This document shows positions 17,805 through 27,421 of a stretch of 64,000 nt of DNA, one piece after another. Position numbers and translations under genes: made by a program. Below the pieces are notes generated by a model that was not told the DNA's origin, searched no databases, and saw nothing but the letters and a program-made list of their open reading frames with translations. Origin of the DNA: Desulfuromonadales bacterium (GTDB lineage: Bacteria; Desulfobacterota; Desulfuromonadia; Desulfuromonadales; Geopsychrobacteraceae); the NCBI GenBank assembly GCA_016931615.1, contig JAFGEL010000072.1, positions 1 to 64,000 of the forward strand. The letters run 5' to 3'. Positions within the stretch are counted from its first letter, which is position 1, and every line of letters starts with the position of its first letter.

Positions 17805-18221
17805 TTATTCGATGAATCGCCCCCCGCGGGATTCCAGAAATATTCCGTAGCGCTTATCGACATCGACAATATGCTCCAGAACCCAGACGCGAAGAAACTT
17901 CAGCAACTCGCGTGCCAGATCTCCCGTTTCCTCCTGTGCGCGAGCCTTCATCGCTGCGACCTTCTCAATCAGCTCACCATGAACTTTCCTGTGCTCTTCC
18001 AGTCCGGGAAAACCGTATTCAGCCATCAACCGTTCTTCATGCTGAAAATGATCTACGGTGTAGGTTGTCAACATGTTCAGGATATCCTCAAGAACGTCCT
18101 CGCCGCGCTTGTCACGAACAGCTTCGTAAAGTCGGTTGATCTCCTCAACCAGACCACGATGTTCCTTATCCAGTGCAACGATTCCGGTTTCGTAAATGTC
18201 TTTCCATTCGATAACCGCCAT
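17805..18221 (-). CDS. Bacteriohemerythrin
   Basis: A 138-residue single-domain hemerythrin, a soluble non-heme di-iron O2-binding protein. The metal ligands are in place: H in DKEHRGLVEEI, HFQHEERLM, HRKVHGEL, and HIVDVDKRYG as the terminal H-x4-D. The length matches the family. The start follows GGGGAGTG. It lies 26 nt downstream of a large histidine kinase gene on the same strand and ends in a terminator. The operon (binding protein, kinase, hemerythrin) suggests an oxygen- or redox-related signalling function, which is inference. Hemerythrins are frequent in micro-oxic and anaerobic Deltaproteobacteria-type organisms. Confidence 0.95.
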   Translation of the reverse strand: MAVIEWKDIYETGIVALDKEHRGLVEEINRLYEAVRDKRGEDVLEDILNMLTTYTVDHFQHEERLMAEYGFPGLEEHRKVHGELIEKVAAMKARAQEETGDLARELLKFLRVWVLEHIVDVDKRYGIFLESRGGRFIE

Positions 18222-18247
18222 AGTTCACTCCCCGTTTTCGTTGACAA

Positions 18248-20959
18248 TCAAAAAATGTACTTTTCTTCTTCCTGCTCAACAGGCAGAATCACATCGAAGC
18301 GCGTTCCATGACCACGTCGGGACACGACAGTCAGGTGTCCGCTGTGGTTCTGGGTGACAATGAAATAAGCAATCGACAAGCCGAGTCCTGATCCCGAACC
18401 AACATCCTGGGTCGTATAAAACGGATCAAAAATACGCTCAGATACGTTATCATCCATACCGGGCCCATTATCTTCAAGCTGCAACCTGACGTGGTCATCC
18501 CCCTGGGGATGAATTCTGACCGTTAATTGGGGTTCTTCGGCACCTTCCCTCATGACCCGGGCGGCATTTTTCAATAAACTGAGGATCACCTGCTGAATCT
18601 GACTCGATTCACATGAAACATTTGGCGCAGGGTGAAAATCACGCACGATTTTGATGCTCTGAAAGTCGTAGTGGTGCCGCATATCATAATCGCTGCTGGC
18701 CAGGTCAAGGGTGCGGTCAAACAGTTCGACAAGGGAGCAGAGAGCATAATTCGTCGATCCGTAACGACTGAAGCTCTGCATATTGGCCACAATCTTGGCC
18801 GCCCGCTGTCCGGCATCGGCAATCGATTGGAGCATTTTCAAACAGCCCCTTAATTCAGCATAGCGATGAACGGTCTCAATTGTTGTTCCCAGTTCTGCGG
18901 CCATTTCGGCATTTTTTTTCAAATCAGGCGACAAGCGCTGATTTAAGACCTGGGCGTTCTGCAACACGGCGGCCAGGGGATTGTTGATCTCGTGCGCCAA
19001 CCCTGCAGCAAGGCTGCCGACTGAACGCATCTTTTCCGAGCGGATCATCATATCCTCCAGATGAGCCAGCTCGGAAACTTCCTCCATGTGAATAACGGCG
19101 CCTCTTTCGCTCTCCAGCTCCAGCGGGTAAATCAAAATATCGAAATAACGCTTTCCGCCCGCTTCCGTCTCGTGGAGGCTGGCAACCTTGCGCATCCGTT
19201 GCGGCCTGCGGGAGTGCAATGTCTCCTGCAACTGCGACAGGTAGGTTTCCGAGTCAAACAGGTGGCAGACCTCAGACAAAGGTCGCCCTCTGACCTGATC
19301 AACCGTCATTCGGCTTTCCTGTTGCGCTTTTTTATTCCACAGCGTGACATTCATGTTGATATCGACGCCAATCAATATGGACGGCATCGAATCAATGATA
19401 TTCTGCAGGTAGGATTTCAACTGCTGGAGAGTTTCCTGGGCGGCTTTTCTTTCAGAGATGTCTCTGATGGTTCCTTCCAGGTACTGGACCCTGCCCTGTT
19501 CGTCGCGAACCAGATAATTGTTCACCGAACACCAGAACAACTCTCCATTCCTGCGCCGCATACGCGTTTCAAAATTCAGATTTGTCCCCTGAGCATGCAA
19601 TTTTTTCAGCATCTCTTCACGCGCCCCGGGGTCATGATAAAGTTGCCCCCCCAGATCACCATAATAGGCTTTCGCCTCTTCAACCGAATCAAACCCGAGG
19701 ATCTCAACGCCAGCGGGGTTTAATTCGAGGAATTCCCCTTTGAGGGTCGAGCGGAAAATACCCTCTGTCGCATTGGTGAAAATTTCGCGGTAGCGTTTTT
19801 CCGACTCATGCAGGGCATCACTGCTCTCTTTCAGCGTCGCCAGCATATCGTTGAATATGGTTTCAATCCGATCCCATTCATCCTCACGGTCCAACCTCAT
19901 CGGGGTCAGGTAATCGCCGTGTTGAAAATCATATAACCGCCGACTGACTTTATCCATCGGCACTTGGATATGCTTACCGAAAAGAGCCCGGTGGGTGATC
20001 CAGGAAATAATGGTGAGAATTGCAAGAATCGTTAAAATAATCGCAACGGTGGTAAAAATCGTCTGCTTGATTTCTGTACGGGACTGCATCGCTTCAGCAG
20101 CGGCCTGGTGATCCAGCTCACCCATGGTCGCGAAGATATTTTCAGTCAGCTGTTTGAGGTTGAGATTCTGCTCATTCAACTGAATCATTTCCAATTGATA
20201 GAGACGGACGAGGTACTGATAGTATTCAATACGACTGATGAGATGACGCCCGAACTTGTCAAATGGCGGTTCCGAAGCCGTCAGGGTTCTGATTCGCAGT
20301 GACAGGCTTTCCAGTTTATCTTTGAGGGGAGGCGGGTCCTCGACACGAGAAGCCAGCAACGCCTTGCGATCTTCGAGGGCGTTGATTTTGGCGATTTCCA
20401 GAAAACTCTCGCGAAAACCGGACACCAGCATCATCAACTGTTCAAGATAATCAATATCACCACCGGTCAGGGCGATTTCTATGGTCCTTTCCGCCAGAAG
20501 TTCCTGAAGAACCAGAAGCAGATCGTCCAGGTCGGAATCCTGGTCCGAACGCCATTGCAGGAGGGTATTGATCCATTCACTGCGTTCGACATATCTCTTG
20601 AACTGCCCAGTCAATTCATCCAGCAGTTGGACCAGCCGAGGATCCATCAACTCCTGTTTGAGGTCACGAAAAGCTTGCTGCAGGGCAGGCCCTTCGCTAT
20701 GAAGATAGCCATCATCACCGAAAAAAGTGGTTTGAAAAACATTCAAACGGGCAAGCAACAGCCCGAAATCACGGCTGCTCTGGGAATTGTCCATAGCATG
20801 CTGCAGACGTTCTTCAACAATCCGGTCGATATCCACCCACACCTTGCCGGCACTGACGATCAGTCCGATGGCAACGACAAAAAGGACCAGAACGGTCATC
20901 AGAGATATCTGGTTCAAGCGTTTTTTAATTGACTTATTATGGCTCAGTTTATAGCTCAT
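18248..20959 (-). CDS. Hybrid-less sensor histidine kinase with HAMP and two PAS domains
   Basis: A 903-residue membrane kinase. TM1 lies near residues 18-40, followed by a long helical periplasmic region (about 45-300). TM2 lies near 305-328, then a HAMP-like linker, PAS 1 (about 390-510, KRYREIFTNATEGIF...), PAS 2 (about 515-640, LQNIIDSMPSILIGVDINM). HisKA has H-box SLAAGLAHEINNPLAAV and HATPase has QLEDNGPGMDD and GSGLGLSIAYF. No receiver domain or adjacent regulator gene is present, so the partner is elsewhere. It begins 17 nt after a binding-protein gene and is followed 26 nt later by bacteriohemerythrin. Confidence 0.93.
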   Translation of the reverse strand: MSYKLSHNKSIKKRLNQISLMTVLVLFVVAIGLIVSAGKVWVDIDRIVEERLQHAMDNSQSSRDFGLLLARLNVFQTTFFGDDGYLHSEGPALQQAFRDLKQELMDPRLVQLLDELTGQFKRYVERSEWINTLLQWRSDQDSDLDDLLLVLQELLAERTIEIALTGGDIDYLEQLMMLVSGFRESFLEIAKINALEDRKALLASRVEDPPPLKDKLESLSLRIRTLTASEPPFDKFGRHLISRIEYYQYLVRLYQLEMIQLNEQNLNLKQLTENIFATMGELDHQAAAEAMQSRTEIKQTIFTTVAIILTILAILTIISWITHRALFGKHIQVPMDKVSRRLYDFQHGDYLTPMRLDREDEWDRIETIFNDMLATLKESSDALHESEKRYREIFTNATEGIFRSTLKGEFLELNPAGVEILGFDSVEEAKAYYGDLGGQLYHDPGAREEMLKKLHAQGTNLNFETRMRRRNGELFWCSVNNYLVRDEQGRVQYLEGTIRDISERKAAQETLQQLKSYLQNIIDSMPSILIGVDINMNVTLWNKKAQQESRMTVDQVRGRPLSEVCHLFDSETYLSQLQETLHSRRPQRMRKVASLHETEAGGKRYFDILIYPLELESERGAVIHMEEVSELAHLEDMMIRSEKMRSVGSLAAGLAHEINNPLAAVLQNAQVLNQRLSPDLKKNAEMAAELGTTIETVHRYAELRGCLKMLQSIADAGQRAAKIVANMQSFSRYGSTNYALCSLVELFDRTLDLASSDYDMRHHYDFQSIKIVRDFHPAPNVSCESSQIQQVILSLLKNAARVMREGAEEPQLTVRIHPQGDDHVRLQLEDNGPGMDDNVSERIFDPFYTTQDVGSGSGLGLSIAYFIVTQNHSGHLTVVSRRGHGTRFDVILPVEQEEEKYIF

Positions 20960-20976
20960 CGAAGGTCAGATCATTT

Positions 20977-21996
20977 TTACAGGTGCGCGGCAGAGTGAAC
21001 CAGGGTCGCGCCACGAATAGCCATCGGGCGAGGCACTATACCCAGTTCTTTCATCACGGTCACATTGATCATGCGCCGCCCCTGATAGTTGCGTGTCATC
21101 GGTATCTGTTTTACAGGCGTACCCTGAAGGGCCTGCTTAAGCATCAGTGCCGCCTGTCTGCCCTGTTCCTGACCACTCGCCAGCACCCCGCTGAGGACGC
21201 CGTTTCTGATCACAAATTCAGTCGTTGCTGCAGTCGGCTTATTGAAAGCCCTGGCCACTGAAGAAATCGCCTGAGCATCGCTGACCAGTCTGCCTTGGCC
21301 ATCGACAATTCCCTTGAGGGTCAAAAGCAGCAGCAGATCGGCCTGGTGACGATAGGCATTGGCCATTTCGAATGCTTCAGGCAGGGTTTCAGGCTGCAGA
21401 ACAGCCAAGAGTTCGGCTGAAAGACTCGTTTTTTTCTGTTCCAGTTCTTTAACGACCAGATCTGCCAGAGGGCTTCTGTTGACCATGACAACAAAGTTGT
21501 CGGTTTTCCCGGCGAGTTGGCGGTTCAGGGCGAGAGTTTCCTCAAAATGGTAGCGCTCCAGAATCCCGGTCACATTCTCAGCCGGATAACCATACACCTC
21601 GGGATCTGCATTCACCCCGCAAAATATCACGGGAACAGGGGTTTTATTTTTCAGATAGGGGACAACGAACATGGCCTGAGCGTTGTCGTCAACACTGATC
21701 ACGCCATCGGGTTGAACAGCCAGAAAAGTCTGATAGGCTTCGGCCGCTTTCACAGAGCCGTTTTCCAGATCCACTTTGGTATTCATGTAAAAATAAGTCA
21801 GTTCGGCGGCATCACCGAGAACCTTTTCAAGTTCTTCACGAATTTCGACATCCCAGAGATAGTCCGGCTCATAGCTGAACACCACCAGAACCCTGGGTTT
21901 CTCAGCAGCTAAGGCACAGACAGACGAGACCGGCAAGAGCACTGGAATAAGAAAAATCCAGTAAAGGGACAAAGTTTTCAGCACGACATCCGACAC
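20977..21996 (-). CDS. ABC_sub_bind-type periplasmic binding protein, kinase-associated
   Basis: A 339-residue protein resembling the ABC_sub_bind (PF04392) family of periplasmic binding proteins. The N-terminal signal peptide (LYWIFLIPVLLPVSSVCALAAE) precedes PRVLVVFSYEPDYLWDVEIREELEKVL, typical of binding proteins found with sensor kinases. There is no ABC permease or ATPase gene nearby, and the next gene is a histidine kinase 17 nt away. It therefore probably presents a ligand to that kinase's periplasmic domain and does not serve transport. The track start is GTG 21996; GTG 21984 after AAGGTG is an equally possible start. Confidence 0.85.
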   Translation of the reverse strand: MSDVVLKTLSLYWIFLIPVLLPVSSVCALAAEKPRVLVVFSYEPDYLWDVEIREELEKVLGDAAELTYFYMNTKVDLENGSVKAAEAYQTFLAVQPDGVISVDDNAQAMFVVPYLKNKTPVPVIFCGVNADPEVYGYPAENVTGILERYHFEETLALNRQLAGKTDNFVVMVNRSPLADLVVKELEQKKTSLSAELLAVLQPETLPEAFEMANAYRHQADLLLLLTLKGIVDGQGRLVSDAQAISSVARAFNKPTAATTEFVIRNGVLSGVLASGQEQGRQAALMLKQALQGTPVKQIPMTRNYQGRRMINVTVMKELGIVPRPMAIRGATLVHSAAHL

Positions 21997-22070
21997 CTTA
22001 GAGGGATTAAAAAGTAACCAATAATAATTAACAGATATAAATTTAACACAGCGGGTGTCTCCCTGGCCAT

Positions 22071-22098
22071 AAAAAAAGGGCCGCGGTGCGACCCTTCT
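22071..22098 (-). terminator. Terminator after prfC
   Basis: Minus strand: stem GGGTCGC-ACC-GCGGCCC (one wobble pair) followed by seven T residues, about 30 nt past the prfC stop. Confidence 0.85.
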
Positions 22099-22127
22099 TC
22101 AATTATTTCGTTTAACCCGGTAACCGG

Positions 22128-23714
22128 TTAACTGTGTTCCCGAGATTTCAGAAAGCGCACGCCTTCCCATTGTTCCATGGTATGCCCAAGGCGCCACTCA
22201 CTGGCGGCCAGATATGTCAGGTGCCCTTCGGCGTCCTTGGCCAGCTGCCCCTGATTCTTTTTTTGAAACTCCTCGAAAAGTTTGCGATCATCACACTCAA
22301 CCCAACGGGCCGTGGTGTAATCGACCCCTTCATAAACCGCGTTGACATTATATTCAGCCTTCAACCGCTCCATGGTCACATCGAACTGCAGAACTCCGAC
22401 AGCCCCGAGAATAAACTCAGCACCCGTCAGCGGCTTGAATACCTGGACGGCGCCCTCTTCGGCGAGCTGGATCAATCCCTTGTGCAACTGCTTCGACTTG
22501 AGCGGATCTTTCAGCCTGACACGACGGAAATGCTCCGGGGCAAAGTTGGGAATCCCGGTGAATTTGAGCGGTTCCTTCTCAGTAAAGGTGTCGCCGATTT
22601 TTATCGTCCCATGATTGTGCAGACCGATGATATCCCCCGGATAAGCCTCCTCAACATGGGCACGATCCTGAGCCATGAAAATGGTCGCATTGGAAAGCGC
22701 AATCTCTTTGCCAATGCGATGGTGCCTGACCTTCATCCCCCGGGTAAATTTGCCCGAACAGATGCGCAGAAAAGCGATCCGGTCACGGTGGGCAGGATCC
22801 ATGTTCGCCTGAATTTTAAACACAAACCCTGAGAACTGATCCTCTTCGGGGCTGACGATCCGCTCAACGGCCAGGCGTTCTCCCGGGGCCGGGGCCAGTT
22901 CGACGAAAGCATCCAGCATCTCCTGAACACCGAAATTATTGATCGCACTGCCGAAGAAAACCGGCGTCTGGCTGGCACACAGGTAATCATCGAGGCTGAA
23001 CGGATTGGCGGCCCCTTCGAGAAGCTCGATGTCGCTGCGCAACTCGTCGGCCTGCCTGCCCAGCAGTCGATCCAGTTCGGGATCGTTGAGATCAGCGATT
23101 TTCACCGTCTCGGTAGAGCGCACATCTTCGCCGGAACGGAACAGATTGAGTTCTTTCCGATAGAGATTATAGACCCCCTTAAAGCGCTTTCCCATCCCGA
23201 TCGGCCAGGATAAAGGCGCGCATTCGATCTGCAACTTTTCTTCAACGTCCGCCAGAATATCCAGCGGCTCCAGACCTTCACGGTCGAGCTTGTTGATAAA
23301 GGTCAGAACCGGCGTATTGCGCATCCGGCAGACTTCCATCAGCTTCTCTGTCTGCGGTTCCACCCCCTTGGCGCTGTCGATCACCATCAGGGCGCTGTCG
23401 ACGGCCGTCAGAACCCGGTAGGTATCCTCGGAGAAATCCTGGTGTCCAGGGGTATCGAGCAGGTTGACTTCATAGTTGCGGTAATCGAACTTCATAACTG
23501 AAGAAGACACGGAAATCCCCCGCTCTTTTTCGATACTCATCCAATCGCTGGTGGCATGCCGCGCGGACTTTCTGGCTTTAACCGTTCCGGCCATCTGGAT
23601 GGCACCACCGAATAACAACAGCTTTTCGGTCAGGGTCGTCTTGCCCGCGTCAGGGTGACTGATGATGCCGAAGGTTCGGCGCTTGGCAACTTCCCGTTGA
23701 ATATCCTTACTCAC
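22128..23714 (-). CDS. prfC: Peptide chain release factor 3
   Basis: A 528-residue translational GTPase that recycles RF1/RF2 after peptide release. The G domain is canonical: G1 [13 protein letters not shown], the effector region [14 protein letters not shown]3 [14 protein letters not shown], and G4 NKLDRE. The C-terminal RF3 domain ([21 protein letters not shown]) separates it from EF-G. Length matches E. coli RF3 (529). It is transcribed alone or with the upstream acyltransferase gene (125 bp gap) and ends in a terminator. Confidence 0.97.
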   Translation of the reverse strand: MSKDIQREVAKRRTFGIISHPDAGKTTLTEKLLLFGGAIQMAGTVKARKSARHATSDWMSIEKERGISVSSSVMKFDYRNYEVNLLDTPGHQDFSEDTYRVLTAVDSALMVIDSAKGVEPQTEKLMEVCRMRNTPVLTFINKLDREGLEPLDILADVEEKLQIECAPLSWPIGMGKRFKGVYNLYRKELNLFRSGEDVRSTETVKIADLNDPELDRLLGRQADELRSDIELLEGAANPFSLDDYLCASQTPVFFGSAINNFGVQEMLDAFVELAPAPGERLAVERIVSPEEDQFSGFVFKIQANMDPAHRDRIAFLRICSGKFTRGMKVRHHRIGKEIALSNATIFMAQDRAHVEEAYPGDIIGLHNHGTIKIGDTFTEKEPLKFTGIPNFAPEHFRRVRLKDPLKSKQLHKGLIQLAEEGAVQVFKPLTGAEFILGAVGVLQFDVTMERLKAEYNVNAVYEGVDYTTARWVECDDRKLFEEFQKKNQGQLAKDAEGHLTYLAASEWRLGHTMEQWEGVRFLKSREHS

Positions 23715-23839
23715 TTACATGTCCTTTTGATTGCGTAAAATTTTCTATAATTTCCAATTATTTCCACCAGCGACTGAAGTTTGTCAGATTCTCAACAACA
23801 ACTGGCAGCCGACCATCAGTAAAGAACATTTCGGGCCGA

Positions 23840-24730
23840 TCAATCCTTCACCCGCCAGCGTTTGTGCATCCAGAACCACTGACTGACATCCTTGCGGATT
23901 GCCGCTTCGATCTGATCCGTCAGCAGTTGGGTGTTTGCTGCGACCGCGTCATCCCCCGGGTTATCAAGCAGCAACATCGGCTCGGCCCAGACCCGATAAC
24001 GGTCATCCGGTTGACGCAGGCAGAACACCGGCACCACGGGAACCTGGTATTTCATCGCCAGACTGGTAATGGCTGTGGTTGTGTAGGCTTTGCGGCCAAA
24101 AAAATCAACGGCGACAGATCCCGGAGGAGAAATATGCTGGTCCAGAAGAATCCCGACGGCATGTTGTTGCTGCAGCGATTTAATGATCCGGCGCGCACCC
24201 TTCCGGCTTTCAAGAACCTCAACCCCGTAAGTTTTTCTGAGACGATTGAAATAACGGTCGGTCAGTGGATTTTTCAGCGGTTTGGCAACGACATCGAAAG
24301 GGATTCCCAACTCAGGAAAAAGAAATTGACCAACCTCCCAGAACCCCAGATGCCCGGTTAAAATAATGACTCCCCGGTTCAGCTTGAGAGCTTCCGGCAC
24401 AGGGCTGAGGTCGCCCAGGGAAAAGAATTTCTCAAGATCCCGGCTGCCCGGTTTGAACATGTCAAGGCGCAGCATTTCTACTCCGCTGATGCCGATATGC
24501 TCAAAATTTTTGCGCAGATTTTCTTCGATCTGCGCCGCACTCAACTCCGGCAAAGCCCTGCTCATATTGTCCTTGGCCAGACGATAACGCCCCGGCAGGA
24601 AAGCCTTGGACCAGCGCCCCAGTGTGCGGCCCAGACCGATGGCGGCACGGCGGGGCAGAGCACGAACCAGCACGGCAAGCGTCACCAGTACGACATATTC
24701 AACACGATATTTAAGAGAAATCCGGGCCAT
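23840..24730 (-). CDS. Lipid A biosynthesis lauroyl/myristoyl acyltransferase (LpxL/HtrB family)
   Basis: A 296-residue inner-membrane acyltransferase. An N-terminal hydrophobic anchor (VEYVVLVTLAVLVRALP) precedes the catalytic H-x4-E motif in TGHLGFWEVGQ, and later LLDQHISPPGSVAVDFFGRKA is the family block. It adds a secondary acyl chain to Kdo2-lipid IVA, so the cell makes lipopolysaccharide. Whether it is LpxL- or LpxM-like cannot be told from sequence alone. It is divergent from upp. Confidence 0.9.
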   Translation of the reverse strand: MARISLKYRVEYVVLVTLAVLVRALPRRAAIGLGRTLGRWSKAFLPGRYRLAKDNMSRALPELSAAQIEENLRKNFEHIGISGVEMLRLDMFKPGSRDLEKFFSLGDLSPVPEALKLNRGVIILTGHLGFWEVGQFLFPELGIPFDVVAKPLKNPLTDRYFNRLRKTYGVEVLESRKGARRIIKSLQQQHAVGILLDQHISPPGSVAVDFFGRKAYTTTAITSLAMKYQVPVVPVFCLRQPDDRYRVWAEPMLLLDNPGDDAVAANTQLLTDQIEAAIRKDVSQWFWMHKRWRVKD

Positions 24731-24880
24731 ATCCGCCTGTTATCGGAACGAAAGCAAAAAAATCCCCTGTGCAAACCAGCCGGGCACTATAACGTAACTT
24801 TTTTACTGGAAGAAAGTACTTTTTTATCAACCAGTTAAAAAACATTACTCAAGACTAACACAATATCACCAGCTAAGTCC

Positions 24881-24909
24881 TTGACCGGGTCAAATGATAC
24901 TTTTATGCT
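24881..24909 (+). promoter_or_regulatory. Sigma-70-type promoter of upp-uraA
   Basis: TTGACC, a 17-bp spacer, then TATGCT, 44 bp before the upp start codon. No PyrR-type leader or attenuator is visible in the short leader. Confidence 0.75.
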
Positions 24910-24952
24910 GCGCTGTTGAATCTGCAGATGATAATTTTTCAAGGAGAAAACC

Positions 24953-25579
24953 ATGGCTGTTTTTGAAGTCAATCACCCCCTGGTCAGGCACAAACTCGGA
25001 CTGATGCGTCAGCACGACATCAGCACCAAAGATTTCCGCGAGCTCGCCTCCGAGGTTGCCCGGCTGCTCACCTACGAAGCGACCAAAGACCTGGAAACCG
25101 AACCGGAAACCATCACCGGCTGGAATGGTCCGGTTGAGGTTGAAAAAATCAAAGGCAAAAAAATTACCGTCGTTCCGATCCTGCGGGCCGGACTAGGCAT
25201 GATGGATGGCGTTCTTGACCTGATCCCCAGTGCGCGGGTCAGTGTCGTCGGGCTCTACCGTAACGAGGAAACCCTCGAACCGGTCACCTACTTTGAGAAG
25301 CTGACCAGCAGCATGGATGACCGTACCGCCCTGATCCTGGACCCGATGCTGGCCACCGGCGGCTCCCTGGTAGCCTGTATCGACATGCTCAAGAAAGCCG
25401 GATGCACCAGCATTCGCGGGCTGTTTCTCGTTGCCGTGCCGGAAGGGATAGAACGTGTCGAAAAAGAGCATCCCGATGTCGATATCTATGTCGCTTCCGT
25501 CGATGAGCGGCTCAATGAAAATGGGTATATCCTCCCCGGACTTGGCGATGCCGGGGATAAAATATTCGGAACCAAATAA
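24953..25579 (+). CDS. upp: Uracil phosphoribosyltransferase
   Basis: A 208-residue cytoplasmic salvage enzyme converting uracil and PRPP to UMP. The family blocks are intact: [13 protein letters not shown] at the N-terminus, [14 protein letters not shown], the PRPP loop [19 protein letters not shown], and the C-terminal uracil-binding [18 protein letters not shown]. The start follows AAGGAG. It forms an operon with the uracil permease 27 nt downstream. Confidence 0.98.
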   Translation: MAVFEVNHPLVRHKLGLMRQHDISTKDFRELASEVARLLTYEATKDLETEPETITGWNGPVEVEKIKGKKITVVPILRAGLGMMDGVLDLIPSARVSVVGLYRNEETLEPVTYFEKLTSSMDDRTALILDPMLATGGSLVACIDMLKKAGCTSIRGLFLVAVPEGIERVEKEHPDVDIYVASVDERLNENGYILPGLGDAGDKIFGTK

Positions 25580-25606
25580 TCACCCTAGCCCGGAAGGACA
25601 AGAACA

Positions 25607-26926
25607 ATGAGTCAGAGCCCTGCCCCTACCGATTACAATTTTCGTTTGAAGGACTGCCTGTTAGGTGCCCAGATGCTGTTCGTTGCATTTGGCGCCCTGG
25701 TCCTGGTCCCGTTGCTGACCGGCCTGAATGCCAATGTAGCCCTCTTTACTGCCGGTGCCGGCACCCTGGTTTTTCAGCTGATCACCCGCGGCCGCGTTCC
25801 CGTCTTCCTGGCTTCGAGCTTCGCCTTTATCGCACCCATCATCTACGGCGTTGAGAAGTGGGGGGTTTCAGGTACGATGTGCGGCCTGGTTGCAGCCGGT
25901 CTGCTCTACGCAGTTCTCAGCCTGATCGTGCGAATTTTCGGTTCTGACATCCTTCACAGAATTCTGCCGCCGATCGTCACCGGGCCGGTCATCATGGTCA
26001 TCGGCCTGGTTCTGGCCCCGGTCGCCATTCATATGGCTTCGGGCCGTACAGGAGACGGAGCCGCCTGGCTGGTGCCCCAGACGACCGCCTACATTATTGC
26101 CGGTGTGGCCCTGATCGTGACCATTATGGTGTCCCTGCTGGGCCGCGGCATGTTTAAACTGATTCCGATCCTCAGTGGTATCGCTGCAGGTTACGTGACA
26201 TCAATCATCCTCGATGTCAGCGGCTTTACCGCCTCGACCCAGGCCGCTTTTGATCCAGGCGCATTACAGAACTGGACCGGTCCGGCATTGATTTCGATGT
26301 CCAAAGTCGCCGAGTCACCCTGGTTCGCGATGCCGCAATTTACCTTTCCCACCTGGAATCTTGAAGCGATACTTTTTATTGTCCCGATTGCCATCGCCCC
26401 GGCCATTGAACATTTCGGCGATGTTCTGGCCATCGGCGGCATCACCGGCAAGGACTATGTCGAAGATCCAGGTATCAAGAACACCCTGCTGGGTGACGGC
26501 ATCGCCACCAGCCTCGCCGGTTTGCTCGGCGGACCGCCGAACACAACCTATTCGGAGGTATCCGGCGCGGTTGCCCTGACCCGCTCTTTCAACCCGGCCA
26601 TCATGACCTGGGCAGCGATCACCGCCATCCTTCTCGCCTTTATCGGCAAGTTGGGAGGTTTCCTCAACACCATCCCGGTTCCGGTCATGGGCGGAATCAT
26701 GGTGCTGCTCTTCGGGGCAATTGCCGTCATCGGCATCAACACCCTGGTCAGAGCCGGGACCGACCTGATGGAACCCCGCAATCTGGCGATTGTCGCAATT
26801 ATCCTGGTCTTTGGTATCGGTGGCATGACCTTTGATCTGGTGATCGTCAAGCTCGGCGGCATCGGTCTGGCGGGAATTATCGGGGTCGTACTCAACCTGA
26901 TTCTGCCCAACGGCACGACCAAGTAG
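25607..26926 (+). CDS. uraA: Uracil permease (NCS2/UraA family)
   Basis: A 439-residue inner-membrane nucleobase:cation symporter of the NCS2 family. Signature blocks are FLASSFAFIAPI near residue 65, IAIAPAIEHFGDVLAIG near 260 with the substrate-contacting Glu, and GLLGGPPNTTYSEVSGAVALT near 305. It brings uracil in for the upstream upp enzyme. The start follows GGAAGGA. The operon ends at a GC-rich hairpin. Confidence 0.96.
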   Translation: MSQSPAPTDYNFRLKDCLLGAQMLFVAFGALVLVPLLTGLNANVALFTAGAGTLVFQLITRGRVPVFLASSFAFIAPIIYGVEKWGVSGTMCGLVAAGLLYAVLSLIVRIFGSDILHRILPPIVTGPVIMVIGLVLAPVAIHMASGRTGDGAAWLVPQTTAYIIAGVALIVTIMVSLLGRGMFKLIPILSGIAAGYVTSIILDVSGFTASTQAAFDPGALQNWTGPALISMSKVAESPWFAMPQFTFPTWNLEAILFIVPIAIAPAIEHFGDVLAIGGITGKDYVEDPGIKNTLLGDGIATSLAGLLGGPPNTTYSEVSGAVALTRSFNPAIMTWAAITAILLAFIGKLGGFLNTIPVPVMGGIMVLLFGAIAVIGINTLVRAGTDLMEPRNLAIVAIILVFGIGGMTFDLVIVKLGGIGLAGIIGVVLNLILPNGTTK

Positions 26927-26934
26927 TAATCTGT

Positions 26935-26957
26935 GGGGTGGGCTCCCAGCCCACCCC
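26935..26957. terminator. GC-rich hairpin between convergent uraA and DUF123 genes
   Basis: A perfect 10-bp stem GGGGTGGGCT-CCC-AGCCCACCCC right after uraA. It lacks a T-run, so termination may be weak or the hairpin may serve as an mRNA 3' end for both directions. Confidence 0.6.
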
Positions 26958-26968
26958 GACTACTGCAG

Positions 26969-27421
26969 CTACAGTTTAAACCGCTCTATGCGACAATCTC
27001 CCATCAGGCAGTCTTGTAATCTCGTCGATTGCGGTTTACTCGCGAAATAGATGAGATGACTGCGACATTGACAGTCACTGGCTCCGAACCCGGGGATTGG
27101 CATGGTCGCAGTGGGTAATGCCGCCAGCAGATGGCTCCAGCGGTGTTCCTGATTCAACCCCCGGCATAACCAGACAAAACGAATTTCGGCCCGGGCTTTG
27201 AGGTAGTCAATATGCCAGTGCGGGTGCAGAGAAATGCGGCAATGATGACCCAGTCGCGCCCTCAATCCTCCCGGTCCAAAGGCGCTGCCGGAATATAAGT
27301 ACCATCCACTCCGGCAATGATGGCCTCCCAACCTTCCGATCTCGACCGTCAGACCTTTGCGCAGATAGAGCCAGAGCAGGTAGCTGCCTTTTTCTTGGGG
27401 AAAGCGGCGATCAGCCATCAT
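26969..27421 (-). CDS. DUF123 / GIY-YIG-like family protein
   Basis: A 150-residue protein matching the DUF123 family (GIY-YIG-like, sometimes fused to endonuclease III). Visible family blocks are GSYLLWLYLRKGLTVEIGRL, CRSGWYLYSGSAFGPGGLRARLGHH, HWHIDYLKARAEI and the C-terminal IPGFGASDCQCRSHLIYF. It is probably nucleic-acid related, but no function is established. It overlaps the upstream HAD gene by 11 nt, so the three minus-strand genes here form an operon. Confidence 0.85.
   Translation of the reverse strand: MMADRRFPQEKGSYLLWLYLRKGLTVEIGRLGGHHCRSGWYLYSGSAFGPGGLRARLGHHCRISLHPHWHIDYLKARAEIRFVWLCRGLNQEHRWSHLLAALPTATMPIPGFGASDCQCRSHLIYFASKPQSTRLQDCLMGDCRIERFKL

Noticed and set aside
19061-19723. 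220-residue plus-strand ORF opposite the PAS kinase
   Set aside because: Shadow frame of the kinase coding strand; no domain recognised.
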